DNA of 64,000 nt from Curtobacterium pusillum (GCF_013359865.1 NZ_JABMCE010000076.1:1-64000), one strand, 5' to 3'; positions 1-9,057 are shown, numbered from the stretch's first letter. Numbers and translations are program-made. The notes: generated by a model from the sequence alone, not told the origin.

Positions 1-267
1 ACGGACATCTCGCCGGTGGGGCTCGCGGCGCAGATGCACCTCGGGCTCGCGATCCACAACTTCGGGATCCAGGAGTACATGCAGCACGGGGATCGCACGA
101 ACCAGGTGTTCCGGCAGTCGTTCACGTTCACGGACGGGTACCTGCATCCCGGCGACGAGCCCGGCCTCGGGGTGAGTCTCGACGTCGACGAGGCGGGCAA
201 GTACCCGTACGAGCAGGCGTACCTGCCCTTCAACCGACTCGCCGACGGCACCGTCCACGACTGGTGA
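1..267 (+). CDS. ManD/RspA-type sugar-acid dehydratase, C-terminal end only
   Basis: The frame is open from base 1 and ends at a TGA shared with the next gene, so only the last 88 codons are present. The tail, with GLGVSLDVDEAGKYPYEQAY then LPFNRLADGTVHDW, is the characteristic C-terminus of the enolase-superfamily D-mannonate/D-gluconate dehydratases (ManD/RspA), which dehydrate sugar acids to 2-keto-3-deoxy acids using Mg2+. The catalytic and metal-binding residues lie outside the window, so substrate cannot be judged. A GTGA overlap with a gluconokinase supports translational coupling and a hexonate/hexuronate catabolic operon; gluconate dehydratase is therefore possible, mannonate dehydratase equally so. 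Confidence 0.85.
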   Translation, partial: TDISPVGLAAQMHLGLAIHNFGIQEYMQHGDRTNQVFRQSFTFTDGYLHPGDEPGLGVSLDVDEAGKYPYEQAYLPFNRLADGTVHDW

Positions 268-809
268 GCGCCGCCGTGAAACGGGTCATCTACGTCATGG
301 GCGTCGCCGGGTGCGGCAAGTCGAGCGTGGGGGTCCGACTCGCGCAGGCGTTCGACGCGGACTTCCTCGACGCGGACACCGTCCACCCCGCGGCCAACAT
401 CGAGAAGATGTCGCGCGGCGAAGCGCTCACCGACGAGGACCGGTGGCCGTGGCTGCAGTCGCTCGCGACGATGGCGCGGGAAGCACCGCGAGCCATCGTG
501 ATCGGCTGTTCCGCGCTCCGGCGGTCGTACCGCGACGTGCTCCGCGAGGGCAATCCCGGCGCGCAGTTCGTCCATCTCACGGGGAGCCGCGAACTGCTCG
601 CGGAACGGCTCGCGGCGCGGAGCGGACACTTCATGCCGGCGAGCTTCCTCGGCTCGCAGTTGCAGACGCTGGAACCGTTGGAGGCGGACGAGGCCGGCGT
701 GACGCTGGACGTCGCCGCCAGCATCGACACCCTCGTCGCGGACGCCGCAGCGCACCTGCGTGCGCCCGGCGAGCACGACCGAGCCATGCAGGAGCCGGCG
801 CGGTCGTGA
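264..809 (+). CDS. gntK: Gluconokinase
   Basis: Phosphorylates D-gluconate to 6-phosphogluconate, feeding the pentose phosphate pathway. The 181-residue length fits the GntK family (about 165-190). The P-loop GVAGCGKSS sits at residues 13-21, followed by the family blocks FLDADTVHPAANIEKM and LTDEDRWPWL, then CSALRRSYRD and LTGSRELLAERLAARSGHFM. The GTG start overlaps the stop of the upstream dehydratase (GTGA); a second in-frame GTG 12 nt downstream is an alternative. The last 20 or so residues are charged and probably disordered. No dedicated regulator is visible in the window. Confidence 0.93.
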   Translation: MSAAVKRVIYVMGVAGCGKSSVGVRLAQAFDADFLDADTVHPAANIEKMSRGEALTDEDRWPWLQSLATMAREAPRAIVIGCSALRRSYRDVLREGNPGAQFVHLTGSRELLAERLAARSGHFMPASFLGSQLQTLEPLEADEAGVTLDVAASIDTLVADAAAHLRAPGEHDRAMQEPARS

Positions 810-832
810 GCTGATCCCGGTAAAGAGGTCGG

Positions 833-1114
833 ATGGAGATGCACTGCTCGCGGACGCACCTGTACCCCGGCTGCCGGATCACAGGTGGTGCCGGGCCGGT
901 GCGGGCGTCTGCGATCCGGGTGACCTTCTCGGACGGTCGCACGGTCGGTGCCGAGATGCTCGACGCCGGTACCGGGGACGACGCGCTGGCGCTGGCCGTG
1001 CCGGAGTACCGGACGCGCGCCGGGACGCTGATCACCGAGCGCGTGTGGGCGGTGTCCGTGGGCGCCAGTGCCGGACCCGGGTGGGACCTCGTCGTCGGCC
1101 GACGGGTGGCGTAG
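833..1114 (+). CDS. Small hypothetical protein (93 aa)
   Basis: Not recognised. An ATG is preceded by GAGG at a good distance (aaagaggtcgg-ATG) 23 bases after gntK, so it may be the last gene of that operon. The composition is protein-like and soluble: a stretch with alternating hydrophobic residues (SAIRVTFSDGRTVGAEML) suggests a small beta-rich fold, and there are two cysteines near the N-terminus. No membrane segment or signal peptide. It ends just before the 8-bp tandem array. It could be a lineage-specific gene or a fortuitous open frame. Confidence 0.45.
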   Translation: MEMHCSRTHLYPGCRITGGAGPVRASAIRVTFSDGRTVGAEMLDAGTGDDALALAVPEYRTRAGTLITERVWAVSVGASAGPGWDLVVGRRVA

Positions 1115-1115
1115 T

Positions 1116-1201
1116 CGCCCGAGCGCCCGAGCGCCCGAGCGCCCGAGCGCCCGAGCGCCCGAGCGCCCGAGCGCCCGAGCGCCGAGCGCCCGAGCGCCCG
1201 A
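1116..1201. repeat. Tandem array of an 8-bp unit (GCGCCCGA)
   Basis: About ten and a half head-to-tail copies of GCGCCCGA, all perfect except one 5-base unit (GCCGA) near the right end. The array begins right after the stop of the 93-aa gene and lies about 180 bases upstream of the GH3 gene. It is non-coding in the chosen annotation. Arrays of this kind are prone to copy-number change by slippage; a transcript could fold only weakly because the unit has little self-complementarity. Confidence 0.95.
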
Positions 1202-1377
1202 CGCCGCCCGACTCCGTGGGGTAGGTTGTGATCCGTAGGCAGACGTTGTGCACTCTGGGCGGGCCTGCTCGCAGCGATCGACTCCGGTCGCGAACCCCGC
1301 CGGCATGGACGCCGCCTCTCGACGTCGTTCGTCGGATCCCGACGACGGGCGAGGCGGCCTGACGTCGAGGACCGCAG

Positions 1378-3846
1378 ATGACGATGATCCCCAGCTCGGA
1401 CGCCACCCGGACGGACGCCGAGATCCGCGCCCGGATCGAACGGCTCACGCTCGAAGGCAAGATCCGGCTCCTCTCCGGGAAGGACCACTGGAGCACGTAC
1501 CCGGACGTCACGATCGGCCTGCGCCCGATCGTGCTCTCGGACGGGACGGTGGGCATCCGGGGGGTGCGCTGGTCGGAGGAGGACACGTCGATCAACACGC
1601 CCTCGGCGACAGCCGTCGCGGCCACGTTCGACCCGGCGGTCGCGGCGGCGGCGGGCGCGGTCATGGGCGGGGAAGCGAGGCGGAAGGGGGTCGACGTCGT
1701 CCTCGGTCCGGTCATCAACCTGCAGCGCAGTCCCTTCGGCGGCCGTCACTTCGAGGCGTTCAGCGAGGACCCGCTGTTGACGGCGCAGATGGGTGCCGCG
1801 ATGGTCACCGGGATGCAGGCGGAGGGCGTGGCCACGGCGGCCAAGCACTTCGTCGGCAACGAGTCCGAGACGGATCGTCTGAACTCGAACTCGGTCATCG
1901 AGGAACGCGTGCTCCGAGAGGCGTACCTGCTCCCGTTCGAGGCGGTCGTCGCGGCCGGTGGACTCGGGGTGATGGCGTCGTACAACCGTCTCAACGGCAC
2001 CCCGGTCGTCCACTCGGCGATCCTCACGGAGCTCCTCAAGGAGGAGTGGGGCTTCGACGGCTTCGTGGTCTCGGACTGGGGTGCGATCCGGAGCGTCGTG
2101 GCGAGCGCCTCGGCCGGGACGGACCTCGCCATGCCCGGACCGCACACCCGCTGGGCAGACGGGCTCGCTGCGGCGGTCCGCGCGGGGGAGGTCGCCGAGT
2201 CCGCGATCGACGAGAAGGTGCTCCGGGTACTCCGTCTCGCGGCCCGGGTCGGCGCGCTCGACGGCATCGCGCCCCTGGTGGACCGCGCGGCACTGCCGAC
2301 CCCGCCGCGCGCCGAGGACGCGGCCGTGCAGCGGTCCCTGCGGGACGTCGCCGCGCTCGGCACCGTCCTGCTCCGCAACGAGGGCGGTGTCCTCCCGCTC
2401 GATCCCGTCACGACGCGCTCGCTCGCCGTGATCGGTCCCGCCGCGAGGACCCCTCGTACGAACGGTGGTGGCAGCGCGGCCGTCGTCGCACCCTTCCCGA
2501 TCTCGCCGCTGGACGCACTCGCCGGCTCGCTCCCCGACGTCGACATCCGCTACGCCGAGGGCGCGCGGCCGTCCTCGCTCCTCCGTGCACTGACCGCGGC
2601 GAACGGTCGCGCTCCGAGCGGCGATGGTGTGGTCTCGGTCGAGTTCCTCGATGCGGACGGCGCCGTGATCGGCGCGGAGACGCGGGATCGGCCGGACACG
2701 CTCGTCTACGGCATGGGCTACCCCGACGGCGTCCCCGAGGACGAGGTGTCGGTCATCCGGCTGCGCACCCGGATCACCGTCCCGGAGGACGGCGACTACC
2801 TGCTCTCCGCAGCGGGCGTCGGCCACGCCCGTGTGACCGTCGACGGTGCGGTCCGCGTGGACGACGACCTGGTGCCGATCAACGACGACGCCGTGCTCGG
2901 GATGTCGCTGCCGCCACAGGCCATCGTCGAACTGACCCTCCGGTCCGACCGTCCCGTCGACGTGGAGTACACCTACCGGCCGGCTCCGCGGACCGTGGCG
3001 GCACTCCGCCTCGGCTTCGACACGGCGGTTCCGGACGCCGCCCGACTCATCGCGGACGCCGTCGACGTCGCGCGGGCGGCGGACACGGCCGTGGTCTTCG
3101 TCGGAACGAGCGCCGAGAACGAGGCCGAAGGGTTCGACCGGACGGACCTCGCACTGCCCGGCGCGCAGGACGAGCTCGTCCGCGCCGTGGCCGCGGTGAA
3201 CCCGCGCACCGTCGTGGTCGTGAACGCCGGCGCGCCGGTCCTCCTGCCCTGGCGAGACGAGGTCGCGGCGATCGTCCTGCCGTGGTTCGGTGGACAGGCG
3301 ATGGGGCCGGCCGTGGCGGACGTCCTCACCGGGGCCGCCGAGCCCGGCGGCCGTCTCCCGGTCACCTTCCCCGCCGACGAGCGCGGGATCCCCTCGCCGT
3401 TCCCGGAGGGCGGTGACGTCGTGTACCGCGAAGGGCTCGACATCGGGTACCGCGGGTACGCGCGTTCCGGAGCCGTGCCCGCCTACCCGTTCGGGCACGG
3501 TCTGGGCTACACGACGTGGGACCTCGGCGAGGCGCGCGCCACCTCGACGAACGGGGGCATCGCGGTCACCGTCACGGTCCGGAACACGGGTCACCGACAC
3601 GGGCGGATCGTCGTCCAGGCCTACGTCGCACATCCCGCCGCGGGCGCGGAGTACGCGGTCCCGCGCTTCGCCGGCGCGACGGCGTGCGAACTCGACGGGG
3701 GAGCGCAGGCCGAGGTCTCGGTCACGGTGGCCGACACCGTCTCCCGCCGGTGGGATGCCGCGACGGGCCGCTGGGAACCGATCACCGCACCGCCGCAGGT
3801 GTTCGTCGGCACGTCGTCACGGGACCTCCGGGTCGTGACGACGTGA
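1378..3846 (+). CDS. GH3 family beta-glucosidase with inserted PA14-like domain
   Basis: Predicted cytosolic beta-glycosidase of glycoside hydrolase family 3; no signal peptide is visible, so it probably acts on imported oligosaccharides. Order: N-terminal TIM-barrel domain with the KHFVGNESE block and GFVVSDWGA, whose Asp near residue 233 is the expected nucleophile; second alpha/beta sandwich domain from about residue 320; a beta-rich PA14-like insertion around 395-545; the sandwich resumes (FVGTSAENEAEGFDR); and a C-terminal fibronectin-III-like domain from about 710. Length (822) matches PA14-bearing GH3 enzymes. GAGGA lies upstream of the first ATG; a second ATG two codons on is an alternative. 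The 3' end overlaps the convergent DUF817 gene by 30 bases. Substrate specificity cannot be read from sequence. Confidence 0.92.
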   Translation: MTMIPSSDATRTDAEIRARIERLTLEGKIRLLSGKDHWSTYPDVTIGLRPIVLSDGTVGIRGVRWSEEDTSINTPSATAVAATFDPAVAAAAGAVMGGEARRKGVDVVLGPVINLQRSPFGGRHFEAFSEDPLLTAQMGAAMVTGMQAEGVATAAKHFVGNESETDRLNSNSVIEERVLREAYLLPFEAVVAAGGLGVMASYNRLNGTPVVHSAILTELLKEEWGFDGFVVSDWGAIRSVVASASAGTDLAMPGPHTRWADGLAAAVRAGEVAESAIDEKVLRVLRLAARVGALDGIAPLVDRAALPTPPRAEDAAVQRSLRDVAALGTVLLRNEGGVLPLDPVTTRSLAVIGPAARTPRTNGGGSAAVVAPFPISPLDALAGSLPDVDIRYAEGARPSSLLRALTAANGRAPSGDGVVSVEFLDADGAVIGAETRDRPDTLVYGMGYPDGVPEDEVSVIRLRTRITVPEDGDYLLSAAGVGHARVTVDGAVRVDDDLVPINDDAVLGMSLPPQAIVELTLRSDRPVDVEYTYRPAPRTVAALRLGFDTAVPDAARLIADAVDVARAADTAVVFVGTSAENEAEGFDRTDLALPGAQDELVRAVAAVNPRTVVVVNAGAPVLLPWRDEVAAIVLPWFGGQAMGPAVADVLTGAAEPGGRLPVTFPADERGIPSPFPEGGDVVYREGLDIGYRGYARSGAVPAYPFGHGLGYTTWDLGEARATSTNGGIAVTVTVRNTGHRHGRIVVQAYVAHPAAGAEYAVPRFAGATACELDGGAQAEVSVTVADTVSRRWDAATGRWEPITAPPQVFVGTSSRDLRVVTT

Positions 3847-4800
3847 CCCCGCGCGGACGTGAGCGGTCCGGCGGACCGGCACCGCGCCTCCCGTCCGCAC
3901 CGTGGTCGTCCCGGCGCCGACGCGCCGGTCCGGGACCGACGGCGTGGCCCCGGGCATGACGGCCGGGTAGAGCCAGGTGACCAACGCGACCGAGATGACC
4001 ATGAGGAGCAGCCAGGCCACGATCTTCGTGGGCGCCACCGGGTGCCAGGCGGCGGCCTGCGCCGGGTAGGACCACGCACCGGCCCACGTCGCCACGTTCT
4101 CCGCGAACCAGATGAACAGCGCGACGAGCCCCATCGCGACGAGCACCGGCATCCGCAGCACCGTCCGGTGGATCCGGACGTGCATCGTCGTCCGGGCGAA
4201 GAGCAGCACCACCGTCGCGAGCAGGACGTACCGGGCGTCCCCGACGAAGTGGTGCCCGAAGAAGTTCGCGTAGATCCCGGTCGCGACGACCGTGAGCAGC
4301 CACTGCCGCGGGTACCGGTCGAAGCGCAGGTCGAACAGCCGGTACACGCGCACCATGTACGACCCGACCGCACCGTACATGAAGCCCGAGAAGAGCGGGA
4401 CCCCGGCGAGGACGAGCACGCCGCCCGGTTCGTAGGTCCACGAGCCCATGTGGGTCTTGAACACCTCCATCACGGTGCCGACCACGTGGAAGAGCAGCAC
4501 GACCCGGAGCTCCCGGAAGGTCTCGAGTCCGAACACGAGCATCCCGACCTGCAGCACGACGGCGGCGGTCGTCAGCACGTCGTTGCGCGCCTCGGCGGGC
4601 ACGGTCAGGTGCACGACGGCCATGGTCGCGAGCAGCAGCGCCCCGAACGTGCACGCCCATGCCTGCTTCGCACCGAACACCAGGAACTCGGTCACGAACA
4701 CGCGGGCCGGACGGCGGGGCTGCCTGCCGGCGTCGAGCAGGCGTCGTGCGGCGAGGTCGATGCGGTGCTCGACAGCGGTGGAGAGGGCGCGGACGGTCAT
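3817..4800 (-). CDS. DUF817 family integral membrane protein
   Basis: Family of unknown function (Bacillus YoaT type). Roughly eight hydrophobic segments run through the protein, with family blocks FGAKQAWACTFGALLL, VFKTHMGSWTYEP and ANFFGHHFVGDARY, rich in aromatic and histidine residues. I start at MTVRALS (4800); an upstream in-frame start would add a proline/arginine-rich leader that does not look native. The final 25 residues or so (after MPGATPSVP) are translated partly from a half-copy of the dispersed palindromic element (3878-3897), giving VRTGGAVPVR, so the natural C-terminus may have been extended by that insertion. Tail-to-tail with the GH3 gene. Confidence 0.8.
   Translation of the reverse strand: MTVRALSTAVEHRIDLAARRLLDAGRQPRRPARVFVTEFLVFGAKQAWACTFGALLLATMAVVHLTVPAEARNDVLTTAAVVLQVGMLVFGLETFRELRVVLLFHVVGTVMEVFKTHMGSWTYEPGGVLVLAGVPLFSGFMYGAVGSYMVRVYRLFDLRFDRYPRQWLLTVVATGIYANFFGHHFVGDARYVLLATVVLLFARTTMHVRIHRTVLRMPVLVAMGLVALFIWFAENVATWAGAWSYPAQAAAWHPVAPTKIVAWLLLMVISVALVTWLYPAVMPGATPSVPDRRVGAGTTTVRTGGAVPVRRTAHVRAGSRRHDPEVP
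3878..3897. repeat. Half-copy of dispersed palindromic element, inside DUF817 3' end
   Basis: Reads GGCACCGCGCCTCCCGTCCG on the plus strand, the right arm of the element described at 14415-14462. The left arm is missing. It lies within the last codons of the DUF817 gene. Confidence 0.8.
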
Positions 4801-4918
4801 GTCGCGATCGTGCGGGCGCAGGCTGGGAACGACGGTCCCGACGCCCACGCGTGTGTCAGCGGACACACCGGACACCGGACACGAGGAGCCGCGGGCACAG
4901 GCGGTCGTGCTCGGCCAG

Positions 4919-4924
4919 TAGGGT
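4919..4924 (+). promoter_or_regulatory. Leaderless -10 box (TAGGGT) for the phosphodiesterase gene
   Basis: TAGGGT is followed by six bases and then the ATG at 4931, placing the expected transcription start on or next to the start codon. No Shine-Dalgarno is present, consistent with leaderless translation. Confidence 0.6.
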
Positions 4925-4930
4925 CTGGCC

Positions 4931-5941
4931 ATGACCCTGGTGATCGCCCACCGCGGCGCGTCCGGCTACCGTCCCGAGCACTCGCGGAGTGCGTACGAGC
5001 TCGCGGTCGAGCTCGGCGCGGACGCGATCGAGCCGGACCTCGTGCCGACGAGGGACGGTGTGCTGGTCCTCCGCCACGAGAACGAGATCTCGGGCACGAC
5101 GGACGTGGCGGACCACCCGGAGTTCCGGCACCTCCGCACGACGAAGACCATCGACGGGCACCGGCAGACCGGCTGGTTCACGGAGGACTTCACGTGGGCC
5201 GAGCTGCAGACGCTCCGGACCCGCGAACGCCTGCCGGCACTCCGACCCGCGTCGGCTCAGCACGACGGCGAACAGCCCGTCCTGCGGCTCGAGGACCTGC
5301 TCGGGATCCTCGACGCCGCACCCCGGCCGGTGGGACTCGTCGCGGAGGTCAAGCACGCCGACCACTTCGACCGCGCCGGTTTCCCGATGGGGCAGCTGCT
5401 CGACGGCGTGCTCGCCGATGCCGGGTGGCGGGGGGACGAGCGGCTGACGATCGAGAGCTTCGAGAAGGGTGTGCTCCGGGACCTCCGGTCGCGTGGGACG
5501 GGGGGTCGCCTCGTGTACCTCCAGGAGGCGCGGGGCAGCGCCGCCGACGAGGTCGCCTCCCACGGGACGTTGGCTCCCACGTACGCGGCGGAGCGTTCCG
5601 ACGACGCGCTCGCTGCGCTCGCGACGGAGTTCCACGGCGTGAGCGTCGACCTCGGGACGCTGATGGTGGGCGTCGACAGCGTCGCGCTCGACGACCCGGC
5701 GCCCGTGCGGAGCGCGATCGTCGACCGGGCGCACGAGGCGGGGCTGGCGGTCTACGCGTGGACGTTGCGCCCGGAGAACCGCTTCCTGCCGGCACCGCTC
5801 CGGCGCGGGGGCGAGGTCGCGGCGTTCGGCGACTGGGAGCGCTGGTTCACGTCGGCCATCCGGACCGGGGTCGACGGGGTCTTCGCGGACCACACCGACC
5901 TGGCGGTGCTGGCCCGCTCGGCTGTCGGGGGTCGCGCCTAG
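4931..5941 (+). CDS. Glycerophosphodiester phosphodiesterase
   Basis: Hydrolyses glycerophosphodiesters from phospholipid turnover or teichoic acids to glycerol-3-phosphate and an alcohol. The N-terminal AHRGASGYRPEHS block gives the catalytic His, and ADAIEPDLVPTRDGVLVLRHE supplies the metal-binding Glu/Asp and second catalytic His; VAEVKHADHF provides a further acidic ligand. No signal peptide is seen, so a cytosolic UgpQ-like role is more likely than a secreted GlpQ role, although at 336 residues it resembles GlpQ-type lengths. The start follows a leaderless promoter; the TAG stop forms the first bases of the likely pcrA -10 box. Confidence 0.9.
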   Translation: MTLVIAHRGASGYRPEHSRSAYELAVELGADAIEPDLVPTRDGVLVLRHENEISGTTDVADHPEFRHLRTTKTIDGHRQTGWFTEDFTWAELQTLRTRERLPALRPASAQHDGEQPVLRLEDLLGILDAAPRPVGLVAEVKHADHFDRAGFPMGQLLDGVLADAGWRGDERLTIESFEKGVLRDLRSRGTGGRLVYLQEARGSAADEVASHGTLAPTYAAERSDDALAALATEFHGVSVDLGTLMVGVDSVALDDPAPVRSAIVDRAHEAGLAVYAWTLRPENRFLPAPLRRGGEVAAFGDWERWFTSAIRTGVDGVFADHTDLAVLARSAVGGRA

Positions 5942-5944
5942 ACT
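5939..5944 (+). promoter_or_regulatory. Putative -10 box (TAGACT) for pcrA
   Basis: TAGACT overlaps the stop codon of the upstream gene and lies nine bases before the pcrA ATG, predicting a 5' leader of no more than about three bases. Confidence 0.45.
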
Positions 5945-5953
5945 GTCCCGGAC

Positions 5954-8407
5954 ATGACGATCGTGCTCGACCCCTTCGACTCGACGCCCGGCCGTGCTGA
6001 CGGTTCCGGCGCCGGTGACCGCGCCTACGACGACCCGTTCACCGCGGGTCTGAACCCCCAGCAGAAGGAAGCCGTCGAGTACCGCGGCGAATCCCTGCTC
6101 ATCGTGGCGGGTGCCGGCTCCGGCAAGACGAGCGTGCTCACGCGCCGCATCGCGCTGCTGCTCGCCAACCGCGAAGCCTGGCCGTCGCAGATCCTGGCGA
6201 TCACGTTCACGAACAAGGCCGCAGCCGAGATGCGCGAGCGCGTGCAGGCCCTGGTCGGCCAGGCGGCCGAGGGCATGTGGATCTCCACGTTCCACTCGGC
6301 GTGCGTTCGCATCCTGCGGCGTGAAGCGGAGCGCTTCGGGTTCGCGCAGTCCTTCACCATCTACGATTCCGCCGACTCGAAGGCGCTGCTCAAGCGGATC
6401 GTCAAGGAGCTCGAAGCGGACTCGCTCGGGCTGACCGTGGGGGCCGCGGCGTCGAAGATCTCGAAGCTCAAGAACGAGCTGCAGGACATCGACTCCTACG
6501 CCCGGAACATCAACGCGAACGACCCGCAGGAAGTCATGTTCACCGAGGTGTTCCGTCGGTACACGAACGAGCTGCGCCGGGCGAACGCGTTCGACTTCGA
6601 CGACCTCATCGGCCAGACGGTGTTCCTCTTCCGGGCCTTCCCCGAGGTCGCCGCGCTCTACCAGCGCCGGTTCCGGTTCATCCTCGTCGACGAGTACCAG
6701 GACACGAACCACGCGCAGTACGCCCTCATCCGCGAGCTCACCCGGCCGGTCCCGGTCGAGCAGGTCGACAGGCTCGAGGACTCCGGTCAGCACGTCGCCG
6801 GCATGCGCGAGGCCGACGGCTCGATCGCCCCGGCGTCCCTGACGGTCGTCGGCGACTCGGACCAGTCCATCTACGCGTTCCGTGGTGCCGACATCCGCAA
6901 CATCGTCGAGTTCGAGCGGGACTTCCCGAACTCGAAGGTCGTCCTGCTCGAGCAGAACTACCGGTCGACGCAGAACATCCTCGACGCCGCGAACGCCGTC
7001 ATCGCGAACAACTTCGACCGGCAGGCGAAGAACCTGTTCACCGACGTCGGAGCGGGCGACAAGATCGTGGGGTTCACCGGCTACACCGGCCACGACGAGG
7101 CCCAGTTCGTCGCGGACGAGATCCAGCGCCTGCACGAGGACGGCATGTCCTACCGCGACATGGCCGTCTTCTACCGGACGAACTCGCAGACCCGTGCGCT
7201 GGAGGAGATCTTCATCCGCGCGGCGATCCCGTACCGGGTGCTCGGCGGCACGAAGTTCTACGAGCGCGCCGAGATCAAGGACGCGATGGCGTACCTGATC
7301 ACGGTCGCCAACCCGGCCGACCCGATGGCGCTCCGGCGGATCCTCAACGTCCCGAAGCGGGGCATCGGCGCCGTCACCGAGACGACCCTGCAGCGCTACG
7401 CCGACGAGCACGAGACGACGATGCGGGACGCGCTCCGGCACGCCGACGAGCTCGGGTTCGGCCCGAAGGTGCGCACGGCCATCACGGCGTTCGCGGAGCT
7501 GCTCGACACCGTGTCCGAGAAGGCGCCGACCCAGCCGGTCGTGGACACGCTCACGCAGCTGCTCGACGGCTCGGGCCTGCTCGAGAACCTCCGGAAGTCG
7601 CCGGACGCGCAGGACGCCGCCCGTGCGGACAACATCGACGAGCTCGTCGCCGTGACGCGGGAGTTCCAGAAGAACAACCCCGAGGGCACGCTGACCGACT
7701 TCCTGACCGAGGTGTCCCTCGTGGCTGCGGCGGACGAGCTCGACGACTCCTCGGGAACGGTGTCGCTCATGACCCTGCACACGGCGAAGGGTCTCGAGTA
7801 CGACGCGGTGTTCCTCACCGGTGTGGAAGAGGACCTGCTGCCGCACCGGATGTCGGCGAACGAGCCCGGCGGCCCCTCGGAGGAACGTCGGCTCTTCTAC
7901 GTGGGCATCACGCGGGCGAAGAAGTCCCTCTTCCTGTCGCTCGCGATGACCCGCGCGCAGTTCGGCGACGTCAACGTGGCGATGCCCTCACGCTTCCTCC
8001 AGGAGATCCCCGAGGGGCTCATCGAGTGGAAGCAGTCCCCGGGCATGGCGAACAGCCGTGGTGGCACCGAACCGCGGGCGCTCAGCGCGCGGAGGGGCGG
8101 CGGGATCGGCGGCTCGGGCGGCGGCTACCGCGGCGGTGGCGGCTGGGGCGGCGGCTCGTACGACCGTGCGGCCGCTGCGCAGAAGACCCGCCCGAAGACC
8201 GAGTGGGCGAACCGGGTGTCCGGGCAGGTCCGCGACAACGGCGACATGGAGCTGGTCCCAGGCGACCGCATCAAGCACGTCGACTTCGGCGAGGGGACCG
8301 TCTCAGCCGTCACCGGCGTCGGCGCGAAGCGCATCGCCGAGATCGCGTTCGACTCGGCGGGCCGCAAGAAGCTCCTCATCAAGATCGCCCCGATCGAGAA
8401 GCTCTAG
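5954..8407 (+). CDS. pcrA: ATP-dependent 3'-5' DNA helicase PcrA/UvrD
   Basis: Superfamily 1A helicase for nucleotide excision repair, replication-fork clearance and removal of RecA or RNA polymerase. Q-motif region GLNPQQKEAVEY, Walker A AGAGSGKTSVLTRR near residue 52, motif Ia ITFTNKAAAEMRER, motif II VDEYQDTNHAQY near 245, motif III GDSDQSIYAFRGAD, motif IV EQNYRSTQNIL, motif V TLHTAKGLEYDAVF and motif VI RRLFYVGITRAK are all intact. A glycine-rich linker (about 695-735) leads to a Tudor-like C-terminal module, VPGDRIKHVDFGEGTVSAV, the RNA-polymerase-interacting domain of PcrA proteins. Length (817) is typical of actinobacterial UvrD1/PcrA. Convergent with pdxH with only five bases between stops. 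Confidence 0.96.
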   Translation: MTIVLDPFDSTPGRADGSGAGDRAYDDPFTAGLNPQQKEAVEYRGESLLIVAGAGSGKTSVLTRRIALLLANREAWPSQILAITFTNKAAAEMRERVQALVGQAAEGMWISTFHSACVRILRREAERFGFAQSFTIYDSADSKALLKRIVKELEADSLGLTVGAAASKISKLKNELQDIDSYARNINANDPQEVMFTEVFRRYTNELRRANAFDFDDLIGQTVFLFRAFPEVAALYQRRFRFILVDEYQDTNHAQYALIRELTRPVPVEQVDRLEDSGQHVAGMREADGSIAPASLTVVGDSDQSIYAFRGADIRNIVEFERDFPNSKVVLLEQNYRSTQNILDAANAVIANNFDRQAKNLFTDVGAGDKIVGFTGYTGHDEAQFVADEIQRLHEDGMSYRDMAVFYRTNSQTRALEEIFIRAAIPYRVLGGTKFYERAEIKDAMAYLITVANPADPMALRRILNVPKRGIGAVTETTLQRYADEHETTMRDALRHADELGFGPKVRTAITAFAELLDTVSEKAPTQPVVDTLTQLLDGSGLLENLRKSPDAQDAARADNIDELVAVTREFQKNNPEGTLTDFLTEVSLVAAADELDDSSGTVSLMTLHTAKGLEYDAVFLTGVEEDLLPHRMSANEPGGPSEERRLFYVGITRAKKSLFLSLAMTRAQFGDVNVAMPSRFLQEIPEGLIEWKQSPGMANSRGGTEPRALSARRGGGIGGSGGGYRGGGGWGGGSYDRAAAAQKTRPKTEWANRVSGQVRDNGDMELVPGDRIKHVDFGEGTVSAVTGVGAKRIAEIAFDSAGRKKLLIKIAPIEKL

Positions 8408-8412
8408 CCCGG

Positions 8413-9051
8413 TCACGGCTGGAGGCGCTCGGCCGTCCAGCCGGCAGCGGTGCGCCGGTACTCCAGTCGCCGGTGCATGCGGTCCCGGCTCCCGTGCCAG
8501 AACTCCACCCGGTCCGGTTCGAGTCGCCACGCCCGCCACGGCCCCGGTCGGGGCACGTCGTCCCCGTGCTCGTCGAGGAGCGCGTTCGCGTCGTCGATGA
8601 GGTCGTCCAGGTCACGACCGCCGTACGGCGCGGACTGGTCCGCGACGGCCGTCGCGGCGCGCGACCCCGGCGAACGGTCCGCGAACAGCGCGTCGGACTC
8701 GGCGTCCGACAGTGCGACCGCCCGGCCCTCGAAGCGCAGCTGCTGCATGGTCTCGCGCCAGTAAGCCTGCAGCGCCGCGAACGGGTCGTCGCGGAGCTGG
8801 CGGCCCTTCGGGCTGCGCGTCGAGGTCCCGAACATGAGGCCGGCGTCGTCGAGGCGCTTCACGTCGACCGTCCGTGCGGACACCCGGCCGTCGGTCCCGG
8901 CGGTCGCGAGCGTCATGGACATCGGCTCGGACACATCGCTCGCCCGGGCCCCGTCGATCCATGCCCGGGCGACCTCGAACGGGCTCGCCGGCGGGTCGGT
9001 GAACTCCGGGAACGCGAACGAGGGGTCGCCGGACAGCGGGCTGGATGCCAT
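8413..9051 (-). CDS. pdxH: Pyridoxamine 5'-phosphate oxidase family protein (PdxH-like)
   Basis: Predicted FMN-dependent enzyme oxidising pyridoxamine/pyridoxine 5'-phosphate to PLP with O2. Features: PMSMTLATAGTDGRVSARTVDVKRLD and FGTSTRSPKGRQLRDDP (the FMN/phosphate-contact region), AYWRETMQQLRFEGRA, and the C-terminal RLEPDRVEFWHGSRDRMHRR with the substrate-binding R-x-H-type tail. At 212 residues it matches PdxH. Compared with classical PdxH some FMN-contact positions differ, so a PdxH-related oxidase of different specificity is possible. A TTGAGT box six bases before the ATG suggests a leaderless start. Confidence 0.82.
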   Translation of the reverse strand: MASSPLSGDPSFAFPEFTDPPASPFEVARAWIDGARASDVSEPMSMTLATAGTDGRVSARTVDVKRLDDAGLMFGTSTRSPKGRQLRDDPFAALQAYWRETMQQLRFEGRAVALSDAESDALFADRSPGSRAATAVADQSAPYGGRDLDDLIDDANALLDEHGDDVPRPGPWRAWRLEPDRVEFWHGSRDRMHRRLEYRRTAAGWTAERLQP

Positions 9052-9057
9052 GCCCCC

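Noticed and set aside
1116-1201. CRISPR array
   Set aside because: Units are 8 bases and contiguous, with no spacers and no cas genes.
631-3633. Very long minus-strand frame opposite the GH3 gene
   Set aside because: Arg/Asp/Gly-rich translation with no domain, opposite a clear GH3 gene; typical of high-GC antisense frames. Same for other long antisense frames at 4856-7846, 12035-15733, 14877-17696, 15947-19609 and 30663-33143.
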